The position numbers were made by a program, and so were the translations under genes. This document shows, one piece after another, positions 39,712-49,821 of a DNA stretch of 64,000 nt. The stretch is from Aurelia coerulea (Eukaryota; Cnidaria; Scyphozoa; Semaeostomeae; Ulmaridae). The notes beneath the pieces are model-generated. The model ran no database searches, had not been told where the DNA came from, and was given only the letters and a program-made list of their open reading frames with translations. The first letter of the stretch is position 1, and each line of letters begins with the position of its first letter. The stretch is from contig CM076944.1 in assembly GCA_039566865.1 (NCBI GenBank), positions 8,516,501 through 8,580,500 on the forward strand, written 5' to 3'.

Positions 39712-42236
39712 AAGACTCAGTTAATCAATGTCAGTTCATTTGGTACATTCTTGGACTGCAAAGACGCCAGAAAAACGTGGTTGCATCTGGCGTCTTTAAT
39801 ATTACTTTAAGCGATCACTATCTTGTTTATGTAACTAGGAAATTTATGGGCTCCACAAAACGACAACGTAAAACTATATCCACTAGAAAGTTGAAGAATT
39901 TCAACAGTGACAATTTTTTGTCGGATCTAGGTCAGATTGACTGGGACAATATCGTCAGTTCAAGTAAAGATATTAATGAGGCAGTCAACAAGTGGTCATA
40001 TCTACTCTCTTTAGTTATTGAAAAACACGCCCCACTAACAGAATTTAAAGTTTCTGATAAGTACTCCCCATGGTTGACTAAGGAATTTAAAGCCCTTGCT
40101 TGTACAAGGGATAAACTTAAGAGCCTGGCCATCAAGAATAATTCTTCAATTTTAATGGCCTCATACCGACACGTTCGTAACCGAGTCAATAATCTAAACA
40201 AAAGTTTGAAACGGGAATACTTCTGCAAAAAGATCGCCCTTGAAAAAGGAAATCTTAAAGAAACTTGGAAAACGCTCAATCTCTTACTAAATAAACGATC
40301 GAAGACAACCAACGTTGGATCTCTTAATGTTGATGGAGAGGTAATTAGTGAGAATTCAGGTATCGCCAGGTCTATGAACGAGTTTTTCTGTAGTGTGGGA
40401 AGTAATCTTAGTGTTAAGATACCACAGCAACCCAACCCCCTTTTGTGTGGAGAGTACAAAATAAATGAATCCACTGAGCAACCGACTGAATTTAAATTTC
40501 ATCATGTAGATATAACTACTATTAATAGAGCTCTGGGTAAAATGAAAAAATCACTTGGGTTTGGATCAGATGGCATTGCGAGTAACTTCCTTAAAATTGC
40601 ATTCCCCGTGATTTGTAATTCCATCTGTGATATTTTTAACTTTTCCATATTTTCGGGGTCTTTTCCAGAAAGTTGGAAAATAGCCCGTGTGGCCCCTATT
40701 TTCAAAGGAGGCAAGCCTGATGACCGTTCAAATTACAGGCCTATTTCTGTTCTACCGGTCGTTTCAAGACTCTTCGAAAAGGTTATATATGATCAGTTAT
40801 ACCAGTACCTAGATAAGCACAAGTACCTAGCGTCTCACCAGTCAGGATTTCGTTCTCTGCATTCGGTTGTGACATGTCTGCTAAAAGGAACTAGTGATTG
40901 GTACATTGACATAGACAGTGGGAAGTATACTGCGATGATTTTTATAGATCTCAAGAAAGCATTCGACACGGTTGACCATCAAATACTCTTAGATAAAATG
41001 CAATTTTATGGAATTACTGGACTTGCGCACAAATGGTTCAGTTCTTATCTTGATAATCGGAAGCAGTACTGCAGAGTCAATGGCACAACTTCTAGCATTG
41101 AAAATATTGATATTGGAGTGCCACAGGGATCGTGCCTAGGGCCTCTTCTTTTTCTACTATACATAAATGACTTGCCATTTGCTCTAAAGAAAGCAAAGGC
41201 AACCATGTATGCCGACGACACAGCAATTTCGTATTCTTCTGATAAAAGTGAGGAACTGGACCTAGTAATCAACGAGGAGCTGTCGTACATTGAAAGGTGG
41301 CTACAAGGCAATAAGCTTTCCCTTAATGTTGTTAAAACCCAGGCTATGATAATTGGTTCAAAGCCAAAAATTAAAAAACTAAAAAACAATCTTAGCACAC
41401 TTCCTTCTTTCAAAGTAGGGGGCGAGGAAATCAACCTGGTAAACGAAACAAAATACCTCGGGGTCATGATTGATAATTGCCTTACCTGGGAAAGTCATAT
41501 AAGCGCGGTTCAAAAGAAGATCTCCAGAGCTATTGGCCTATTGAAGTATGCAAAAAATTTTGTTCAAACTGACACTTTGATAAATTTATATAGAAGCATC
41601 ACGGAGCCACATTTCAGCTACTGTTGTTCTGTCTGGGGCTCTTGTGGTGCTTCAAAGCTAGACGTGCTTCAAAAATTACAGAATAAAGCAGCCAGAATAG
41701 TAACAAATAGCCCTTTCGATGCATCTGCAGCTCCTTTGCTCCAGAGACTTGGTTGGCCATCTGTACAAAAGCTGATAAATAAAGAAACAGGTTCTATGGT
41801 TTACAAATCTCTTAACTCTCTTGCACCTCAATATCTTAGCGATCTCTTCGTGAGATCGTCCGAGGTACATCCAAGAGAGTTAAGAAACTCTAAAACAAAC
41901 CTTGCAATACCCATGTTGAGAACTGGCAATGGCCAAAAATCCTTTGCTTATCGTGGGGCCAGTCTCTGGAACAGTCTTGATTTGGATACAAAGATGGCTC
42001 CCTCAATCAATGCCTTCAAGTCCAAAATCAATGAAAAATAAACCTTTTATATATGGAGGTGTATCGCTGTAAATTAATATATCTTTAATTTTGACGTATT
42101 CCGCTCTTTTTATTGTAAATTTTGTAGTATATAATTCTTTAATTTTGTAAGTAATTTTTTGCAGGGCCAATTGTAAAACAGTATTTATACTGAATTTGTA
42201 CCCTGGGTAAACAATTTTAAAATGAAATGAAAATGA
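39712..42236 (+). mobile_element. 5'-truncated Jockey/CR1-superfamily LINE
   Basis: One long open frame (39,777-42,041; 754 codons from a non-ATG codon) is followed by about 195 bp of 3' UTR and an AAATG-type tail at 42,215-42,236. It begins in the last endonuclease motif (LSDHYLVYV), so the 5' part including most of the apurinic-type endonuclease is missing. It is the best-preserved mobile gene in the window. Confidence 0.85.
39777..42041 (+). CDS. LINE reverse transcriptase, open but lacking 5' end
   Basis: Residues 1-25 hold the SDH motif that ends APE-type endonucleases. The reverse transcriptase follows, with VAPIFKGGKPDDRSNYRPIS at about 300, FIDLKKAFDTVDH at about 385, IGVPQGSCLGPLLFLLYIND at about 445, and the catalytic YADDT at about 475. 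The C-terminal region has the usual FAYRGASLWNSL near the end. Reverse transcriptase copies the element RNA at a nicked target. No stop or shift is seen across 754 codons, so the copy is young, but without its 5' end and an ATG it is not autonomous. The nearest clades by eye are CR1, L2 and Rex-like members of the Jockey superfamily. Confidence 0.85.
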   Translation: MVASGVFNITLSDHYLVYVTRKFMGSTKRQRKTISTRKLKNFNSDNFLSDLGQIDWDNIVSSSKDINEAVNKWSYLLSLVIEKHAPLTEFKVSDKYSPWLTKEFKALACTRDKLKSLAIKNNSSILMASYRHVRNRVNNLNKSLKREYFCKKIALEKGNLKETWKTLNLLLNKRSKTTNVGSLNVDGEVISENSGIARSMNEFFCSVGSNLSVKIPQQPNPLLCGEYKINESTEQPTEFKFHHVDITTINRALGKMKKSLGFGSDGIASNFLKIAFPVICNSICDIFNFSIFSGSFPESWKIARVAPIFKGGKPDDRSNYRPISVLPVVSRLFEKVIYDQLYQYLDKHKYLASHQSGFRSLHSVVTCLLKGTSDWYIDIDSGKYTAMIFIDLKKAFDTVDHQILLDKMQFYGITGLAHKWFSSYLDNRKQYCRVNGTTSSIENIDIGVPQGSCLGPLLFLLYINDLPFALKKAKATMYADDTAISYSSDKSEELDLVINEELSYIERWLQGNKLSLNVVKTQAMIIGSKPKIKKLKNNLSTLPSFKVGGEEINLVNETKYLGVMIDNCLTWESHISAVQKKISRAIGLLKYAKNFVQTDTLINLYRSITEPHFSYCCSVWGSCGASKLDVLQKLQNKAARIVTNSPFDASAAPLLQRLGWPSVQKLINKETGSMVYKSLNSLAPQYLSDLFVRSSEVHPRELRNSKTNLAIPMLRTGNGQKSFAYRGASLWNSLDLDTKMAPSINAFKSKINEK

Positions 42237-43067
42237 AAGATATGATGCACAACAGTTGGCCATATTCTTCAAAAGTACATCTGGTAACAGTTTGTATCAA
42301 CGTTAAAAGGTCACAAGGTGTGAAGAATGGTCACAGAAGCAATGCTGATCCAATGCTTTTTGGTCTTTGTAAGAATGTGCATCCAGCAATTTATGCTGTG
42401 TTCGTCTTTGGATGTCAATGGTTAAAGAAGCAAATACTGATCCAATGCTCTGCAAACAGTTACCGGAATGTGAATTGTTAATATGTTGCTAATCCAATGC
42501 TGTGTTAATCTTTACATGAGCTGTTACAAATTAATAAGTTACCTTTCATTTCTGCAACAAAATGTACATGAGATATTAAGCTTTTGTGTATGAAATATAT
42601 ATGTGCATGGTCACATGGCAACATTAAAGGGACCTTTGTAACGAGCATGGTTTGTGAATACACCATTTGTGGTCTTTTCGTTGTCGCCATTTTTACAGTC
42701 CAAAAAAATGACCACCAATAAAAAGATGGCATATGCAAGGTATGGTGGTTGAAAAGGCCGATTTAGGTACCTAAGTAGATAACAGAAATATACTGCCAAA
42801 ACATTTGTGCTAAAGGAGGGGAAAAATTAATCAAGAAGCCAATCAAAACTCTTTCAGGTGCAAAGAATCATGGTTGAAAGATTCTTTCAATTATCTTTTT
42901 GTGCAATGCTCTCTTGTGATTTTCTATGCAACGGGAAATTATCTCTTCTGTTCTGAAACAATTCATGGCACATTTATGCACCAGATGTTTGCAGTTTTCA
43001 AAGCAAAAAGAAAACTACTGTTCTAAAGTGCAACAATACTCTACTAAAAGATTAATTCTTACCTATT
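42237..43067. other. No gene seen
   Basis: AT-rich sequence after the LINE tail; some loose repeats of ATGCTGATCCAATGCT near 42,340-42,510. Confidence 0.35.
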
Positions 43068-43262
43068 CTAATCAAATACATAAAACCCTGAGTTAGGATT
43101 GTGAATAATAGATACCATGTACCCATCTAATAAGAAAATTGCATGGTTGTTATCCGTGAAAACATTTTCAAGTGCTGTATGCAAAGGAATGAATGGTGAA
43201 TCATTATCATCTTGTGTATTACTACAGTGAATTGCCTTGACAAATATTTCCAAAAGTAATTG
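43068..43262 (-). pseudogene. Coding remnant with LDGYM/FYVFD block
   Basis: The 61-codon frame reads PLHTALENVFTDNNHAIFLL and DGYMVSIIHNPNSGFYVFD before a stop. From memory, similar blocks occur in large proteins of repeated elements in cnidarians and fish, near OTU- or peptidase-like domains; I cannot verify this here. It is a short fragment with no continuing frame on either side. Confidence 0.3.
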
Positions 43263-44123
43263 AGCATCCTGAATGATCAGATTCGTTTAATTTGCTGTTT
43301 GTTTCAGTTGGTTTTGAATGGTTTGGAAGTAGTAGCTTTCACTGTTTATCACCACAATGGGTGATTTAATTTTCTTTCCACAATGGGAAAGACACTGTTG
43401 TTGGATGCCTCAGTGGGCATTTCCGATATATTTGCTTTTGTTGCTACAAGTGGCAATACCAAAATAGGTTTATACGTTTCATTTGTTGCCACAAAGGGCA
43501 GGTCATTGCTGTTTATTTGTGAAAGCGTAAGAAATGCGCTTAGGCCTTCGTTGATGAAATCTTCCTGTGGAGCCTATCCGCTGCAGAACAATAAATTGTC
43601 AACACAGCAGAGAGGATAAAAAGAAATCCTCTCATATTTACTATGAAATGAGATTTTAAAAAATTATTTGATACGTACCAGAGTCAGTGAAAATCCCCTT
43701 CTTCTTCTCGCAATGAACGTGAGCCAACTTCTTGGGCAGTCAGCAAAGCAAGCAGGATGCCAGAAATTCTGTTGTTGCTGTTGTTTGTTTTTGCATCCAT
43801 ACGTGGAGATCGACACAGGAATTTCAATCAACCCGTCTACATTCTGCTACGCGCATGCGCTTAAGCAGCAATTACCATTGACTGTACAGCACCAACTATA
43901 TTAAGAATCAATTGGGGGAGCAATGGTGGAAATGAAGGTATTGAAAGCTGCCATATCAAGTGCTTTATTGAGCAAACAAAGCAAACAAGAAAGATGGGAC
44001 CAGAACTTGCAGGTTGTTGAAACAAGGAACAATTATATTATACTCTGATGTTGCCGCAGTTTACAATCTTTATGTCCTGAGCACAGCTATAGACCTCAAA
44101 GAAAAGCAACGCAAAAAGCAGAG
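43263..44123. other. No gene seen
   Basis: Short frames only; nothing recognised. Confidence 0.3.
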
Positions 44124-44275
44124 ACGTAGGAACCGGGGGGCACTGGGGGCACGTGCCCCCCAAGATTTTGAAATAAACAAAGAAGTGCCCTTTTTGTTTT
44201 CAGGAAATGCCCCTTTAGCTTAATGGAAAAAGTGCCCTCGAAGTGTCGTGCCCCTCCAAGTTTGAGATGCTTCCT
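44124..44275. mobile_element. Small element with ends CAGAGACGTAGGAA / CAGGGACGTAGGAA
   Basis: The two inverted ends differ by one or two bases. The interior has GTGCCCTTTTTGTTTTC and AAGTGTCGTG, shared with 62,560-62,700. The CAG ends suggest hAT. A perfect 8-bp duplication is not visible (GCAAAAAG against AAAAGGGT). Confidence 0.55.
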
Positions 44276-45235
44276 ACGTCCCTGAAAAGGGTCATCTTTT
44301 GTCAGCTGCTGGTCACCCAAGAAGGCCAATTGGCAGCATTACAAACAAGCAAGCCTTCTCTGATTTATGTGGTTTGCAATAACCTGGCAAGAATTGAAAT
44401 TCGCTGTAATGTCAGGCAGATCCATCAGCTTCAAAGTTGCTCATGGTGAGTTTTTACCACATTAATGGAGTGGAATTGCTTACAGCATATCTACCCCCGT
44501 GGCCTATGGTTGTAACACAAATATTCCAGGTGTTGTCCAGCTGTCCCATGGTCTACGCAATGGAATTTTAAAGTCTATATCATTGGCTGTCATACCAATT
44601 ACACTGGTTGTGCTTTGTACAAGCATTCGGCGTCACTCATAATGCCAGGAGGTAAACAACTTTCCCAGCTTAGTGGTCAGGAGAAGGACATATGTTCTTC
44701 CAAATTGTCAAATAGAGGGTGATAACTGTTCAATGTAGATCAATACAGACTAACCAGTCCATCGCCCCCTTTGTTCCCCCCCCCTTCCTTCATTTTTCTT
44801 GCAGGTGCCTTAATTCCACATCATCCTACCCAGTGTACCTTGTGGGCGTACACTTGGGCAACTTGTTATCTTTGCAGGAAAAGAAAGTTTGTCACTTGAG
44901 ATGCAGTATTAGATGTTAGGCTCAATATAACTGTCCTTTGGGCCTAAAAATACTGCAGAGATAATAGGATGACCCCTGTTCTATGTTGATCAACGCACGA
45001 TCCTGGTTTACCAACCCCCCCCCTTTCCCCATCCTTTATGTTGTTTCCTTGCAGGTACAGTATTCTCACAGCTTTTTTACAGAGGGCCTTTGGGCAATGC
45101 TTTATTCACACCTTTTTGAGCATCAACGCATATTCTGACTTCAGTGCAGGAAATGTCACTAGGTCAAAAATCATCAGAATTTGATAAGGTGTACATTTAT
45201 CAACAACAAGAACCACAGCAACAAAACACATACTA
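44276..45235. other. No gene seen
   Basis: Two related C-run blocks (about 44,735-44,806 and 44,980-45,056) each end in CTTGCAGGT. They look like a small local duplication. No exon can be supported. Confidence 0.35.
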
Positions 45236-45418
45236 CAGGGGCGGATCCAGCGGAAATTTTGACCGTCTTACGAGCGCGAAGCGCGAGCAGGTCGTGGGAG
45301 GCCTCGAGCGAGCGCGAAGCGCGAGGAGTTTGGGGGTCCGGGGGCGCAGCCCCCGGAAAAATTTTTCGGGCCACGCCCTTCAGATCCTCGGAAAACGCCC
45401 TATTTTCCAAAGTGATCT

Positions 45419-45754
45419 CTAAATCATATATAGTTTCCTTGCCGGTAAAAGCCACTTCAGGGCCTCAATCTTAATGCTATCTGAATAATTTTCAATCATG
45501 TTGGACAATTTATCCACATTATAAGAGACAGAACCACTGAGCATGGTCTTAAGAGGTTTCTTAACTTGCCAAAAGATTGAGGAAATGGGGATGAGATGCA
45601 TAAAATCAGAGTGAAGATATGATTCTGCTGATGTAAGTGCTCTTAACAGATGACACATTTCTTCTTCACCATTAATTGCTAGGGAACAGGCATTGTATAA
45701 GCTGTTTCTGTTGGATGCAACCCTGTTTAAATGTGAAATGAAAATCTGTTGCAA
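45419..45754 (-). pseudogene. Possible OTU-like coding remnant
   Basis: The frame contains VASNRNSLYNACSLAINGEE and MCHLLRALTSAESYLHSDFM. This spacing resembles the start of an OTU peptidase (normally GDGNCLF), but the catalytic Asp and Cys are absent (NRNSLYNA). It probably derives from a transposon gene. No neighbouring frame extends it. The assignment is tentative. Confidence 0.3.
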
Positions 45755-47385
45755 ATAGTGTGGATATTTTTTGGAACTTGGGATGGACAGTTAACAACCA
45801 ATTACAGAAATTACAGGAACAAAATAAAAGTAATCAGGCTACTAAGAAACTGAACAGACATGCATTCATGCCCTCATTGCTGTGCAAGTATCATCATTAA
45901 CTAAAATAGAAACTAAACTAAATAGAGTAGAGAACTAAAATAGAAACTAAAATTTTAAATTCTTGTGATCCAACATTGATTTATAAATGAAAGAAATCTT
46001 AACAGAAGACCAAAAAAGAGTTTTAGCATCCTCCTAAAGTTTTTCAGGCAGCAATATGAAAAATCACATCACAGCATAAATCAGATTATCAAAATAATGA
46101 TACCAAGTTGGTGAACAGTTTTGAATATTCTATGAATAATTTTGCTATTCAATACAGCACATTAAAAATCAGTCATAACTGACAAATACTAAAGAAATGC
46201 TATTATTTGTACACTACCCTGCCCCTGCCCCCAGATTAACTTCTTGCGCACATCCATCAAGAATCACCTTTTTTGGTTTTATAGAAATTGATAATGGATG
46301 GAATGGATGGTAAAGGAGCATATCCATCCACAGAGGAATGTGGGTTAGTTTTGATATAGATTTTGGCCAAAATATTCTGGAAATGGGTCTACTTCTGTGA
46401 ATTTCTGGAGTTAGGGTGTAGTTTTAGCAAGAATTTCTAGCAATGTTATGCTTTTGCTTAATGTTAGGTAGCAAAGGAAATTCTGGTAATGTTCTGTTAA
46501 TAGGATAAGCAATAATTGTCCAGTCAGTTGTCTTGTAGATAACAAAGCACATATATGCATGATCTATTACTGAAGTCCCCCCCCCCCCTAGGCTCCCTTC
46601 CCATATAAATATAAATAACTTTTTTCATAATCATCTGAAAGAAAACTCAAACTGTACATCTACTGGTACTTCCCATAAATGCACATTGTAACCGTATCTT
46701 TCCAAACAATGTTTTAAATATCAGCCTGTGATACATGACACCTAACCTACTCCTATGGCTACCTAACCTTGTAGCCGTGATCCTAATAGTTCTGAAGCCC
46801 AATACCAACCCTTCAAACTAATCCCCTAACCGTAAGTGAACCCTAACCCTCATACCAATTACCCTAAAGATCAGCCCCTCATATACAGTACCCCTTTCCA
46901 TAATTGTCATATCTCTCCGGTTGCTGTTAAAGGAACTGATTGAATTCTCCCTTGCTACACCCCCAGCCCGACTCGATAAAACTCGATAAAGGTCATTCAA
47001 AATGATCAAGATTATTCAAATGAATAACTACCTTGCTAGGAAAATGCTTCAGCCTGTTTGAAAGCTGAATCGATCATGTTGAATGTGAGGTAAGAGTGAG
47101 ACAGCAGCTTCGTTTTGGCTAGGCCCTCCACAACAGCACGGCTGATAGGAACATTTCTCCCTAATTTGATGAGCTGCTATGTTGAAAAGCTTTGAATGCC
47201 AAGATCGTCACCAGATAAGATTAGATCTTCTATTTTCCAAGCAAATCCACCTCTAAATCGTCAAATAAATTGTTTTCAATCCTTGGCGCGAAATGTTTCG
47301 AGCAGTCAGTGCAGTCAAAGGTGAAAGGTGAAAGGGATCGCAGAGGTACACCAAGAAAGCATATGGCGAGGCGCAACCAAAAGCT
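45755..47385. other. Interior of hAT-like pair, no gene seen
   Basis: AT-rich sequence. A C-run near 46,577 and a stretch with AACCCTAACCCTCATACC (46,840-46,857) are short and isolated. A 151-codon plus-strand frame at 47,395-47,850 resembles nothing. Confidence 0.3.
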
Positions 47386-47972
47386 CGTAAGACGGTGCTA
47401 AAGAGCCTACCATCGCCTCGACCATCTTCCAAATATTTTCCAATACGTTTTCACTGTAATTTTGCCAAGGTACCTAACATACATCTTATCTACCGTCTTA
47501 CGAGAACAATACCATCACGTGACGGTTTCAATTTTGATTGTTTCAGAGTGTCCGCGCAGGTTTTAATTTATTACTACCGTCTTACCAATCATCTTTGGCC
47601 TTTTGGTCTTGCGTTTTTGTTCACTAATTTATGCAGTGTGTTGCAAAAGAATAGGGGTGTGTTGGCATGGCATGGCGTTGATTTGCATAGCAATGAAAGA
47701 AGGAAAGTGAGGCTGTTTCAAAATGGGGAATGTGTTGACAAAAATTTTAGCGAGATGTTCATTCCCTGTCTCGAGTATGACAGTTTGGGGGGGGGCAGGG
47801 GGGAAAGGGAAAGTTCATGTATTTACCTCATTTGGTTTACTGTGAAATAGCTGCTCGTACAAATAAAACAAATTATGAATCAGCAATATAAATCACTGTT
47901 TCTATGAAAAGTTCAGTTTCGGAATTTGACCGTCTTCCGTAAGTACCGTAAGACGGTCTGGATCCGCCCCTG

Positions 47973-48028
47973 AGGATGAAGGTTGTTTTCTCTATTGTTC
48001 AGTCTGTTTGGTGGCCGCCCGGCGTTAA
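47973..48028. repeat. 56-bp direct repeat, left copy
   Basis: AGGATGAAGGTTGTTTTCTC to CCCGGCGTTAA is repeated exactly at 49,766-49,821. The hairpin-rich satellite lies between. Here the last part (GGTGGCC, GGCGTTAA) also pairs with TTAACGCCAAGGCCACC just downstream. Confidence 0.85.
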
Positions 48029-48436
48029 TCGAAAATTCTACGCTCGTAAATTGAGCTTAACGCCAAGGCCACCAAACCCATTAATCTCATCCCCAAACCT
48101 CCTGGGTGGTCAGCTAGTTCCAGGTCTCACCTCGTGTCATTGCCAATGCCTGTATCTAGCCTCGCGATTATTCCTGTCAACTCTGCTTCGTTGGGTTTGG
48201 TAGATCAAGATTTGTCGCCCTCCCACCTCCCTCAAGCAGTCCCTTGTCCTCAAGATCCGGGTCATATCTCTGGTGTAAGTTCGTAGTTGTACATAATCAA
48301 AGTTGGTCTGGCCACACATTTGCGGCTTTTGTCGGTATTATCCCTTAACCCACTCATAATTTGTTCACTTATCGCACATCTTATCTGGTGCACGGGTCTG
48401 CTCAGGCCTTGCCTGTCTTCCCCAAAAGTGCACCCT

Positions 48437-49440
48437 AGTTTAGACGTATGAGACTTAAGACGTATGAGATTAAATAGTCTCTGGAAAGATGAGACTTTGA
48501 AATGAAATTGAAAAAGTATGAGTCTTAAGAAAGTATGAGACTTAAGAAAGTATGAGACCTAAGAAATACGAGCCTCTGGAAAGATGAGGCTCAAGAAAAT
48601 TTGAAATTGAAAAAGTATGAGACTTGAGAATGTATGAGACTTAAGAAATACGAGCCTCTGGAAAGATGAGGCTCAAGAAAATTTGAAATTGAAAAAGTAT
48701 GAGACTTAAGAATGTATGAGACTTAAGAAATACGAGCCTCTGGAAAGATGAGGCTCAAGAAAGTTTGAAATTGAAAAAGTATGAGACTTAAGAATGTATG
48801 AGACTTAAGAATGTATGAGTCTTAAGAAATATGAGCCTCTGGAAAGATGAGGCTCATGAATGTATGAGACTTAAGAACGTATGAGACTTAAGAACGTATG
48901 AGATTAAATAGTCTCTGGAGAGATGAGACTTTGAAATGAAATTGAAAAAGTATGAGTCTTAAGAAAGTATGAGACTTAAGAATGTATGAGTCTTAAGAAA
49001 TATGAGCCTCTGGAAAGATGAGGCTCAAGAAAATTTGAAATTGAAAAAGTATGAGACTTAAGAATGTATGAGACTTAAGAAATACGAGCCTCTGGAAAGA
49101 TGAGGCTCAAGAAAATTTGAAATTGAAAAAGTATGAGACTTAAGAATGTATGAGACTTAAGAATGTATGAGTCTTAAGAATGTATGAGTCTTAAGAAATA
49201 TGAGCCTCTGGAAAGATGAGGCTCATGAATGTATGAGACTTAAGAACGTATGAGACTTAAGAACGTATGAGATTAAATAGTCTCTGGAAAGATGAGACTA
49301 AGAATGTATGAGTCTTAAGAACGTATGAGACTTAAAACGTATGAGTCTTAAAATGTTTGAGTCTTTAATTGTATGAGATTAAAAAGTCTCTGGAAAGATG
49401 AGACTTTGAAAAAGTATGAGATTTAGTTGTATGTGATTAA
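48437..49440. repeat. Tandem repeat with hairpin units, ~82-bp period
   Basis: The array mixes a ~16-bp subunit GTATGAGACTTAAGAA with a hairpin module. GAGCCTC-TGGAAAGAT-GAGGCTC starts at 48,570, 48,652, 48,734, 48,833, 49,004, 49,086 and 49,202. AGTCTC-TGGAAAGAT (or GAGAGAT)-GAGACT starts at 48,476, 48,910, 49,279 and 49,385. A larger period of about 370-435 bp is marked by the AGTCTC modules. The array decays to about 49,720. There is no open frame. Confidence 0.9.
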
Positions 49441-49765
49441 ATAGTCCCTGAAGGGACTGGAATTTGAAATAATATGAGATGGTAGGCGGTCTGGCCGCAC
49501 GTTTGCGGCTTTTATCTAAGATTTAGTTGTATGAGAAGAAATAGTTGAAAAAGTATGAGGATTAGACTTTGAGATTTAGTTGCATGAGTCTCTAGAAGAA
49601 TATGGCTCAAGAAAAGGCAATTGAAAAGTATCAGGCAGATGTTAAAAGAATGCCGTATTAACAAGTATGAAGAAAGAAGTATCGGACTTTAGAAGTATAT
49701 CACTTAAGAGTATGTGATTTAATGAAGGTTGTATTATATGCCAGATATGACCCCAAAAGCTGCCA

Positions 49766-49821
49766 AGGATGAAGGTTGTTTTCTCTATTGTTCAGTCTGT
49801 TTGGTGGCCGCCCGGCGTTAA
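49766..49821. repeat. 56-bp direct repeat, right copy
   Basis: Identical to 47,973-48,028 and 1.79 kb to its right. Flanking sequence differs on both sides of the two copies. Confidence 0.85.

Larger units (their letters stand above)
45236..47972. mobile_element. hAT-like ends 2.7 kb apart, TIR CAGGGGCGGATCCAG
   Basis: The 15-bp inverted ends are perfect. The motif CCGTCTTACGAG or its complement is repeated near both (45,262; 47,388; 47,491; about 47,577; 47,930-47,955), which looks like a transposase-binding motif. The left side has CCACGCCCTTCAGATCC (45,371). The flanks ACATACTA and AGGATGAA do not match, so these may be ends of two different copies. An OTU-like remnant lies inside. Confidence 0.6.

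Noticed and set aside
39932..40474. 180-codon minus-strand frame opposite the LINE
   Set aside because: It is antisense to a well-supported reverse transcriptase frame and has no homology.
46840..46857. Telomere-like AACCCTAACCCT
   Set aside because: There are only two units, imperfect and isolated.
47395..47850. 151-codon plus-strand frame
   Set aside because: It has no recognisable domain, no splice context and a G-run inside, and it lies within an element interior. Length alone is not enough.
48437..49440. CRISPR array
   Set aside because: Units are variable, have no unique spacers, and sit in an animal-type genome. It is a tandem repeat.
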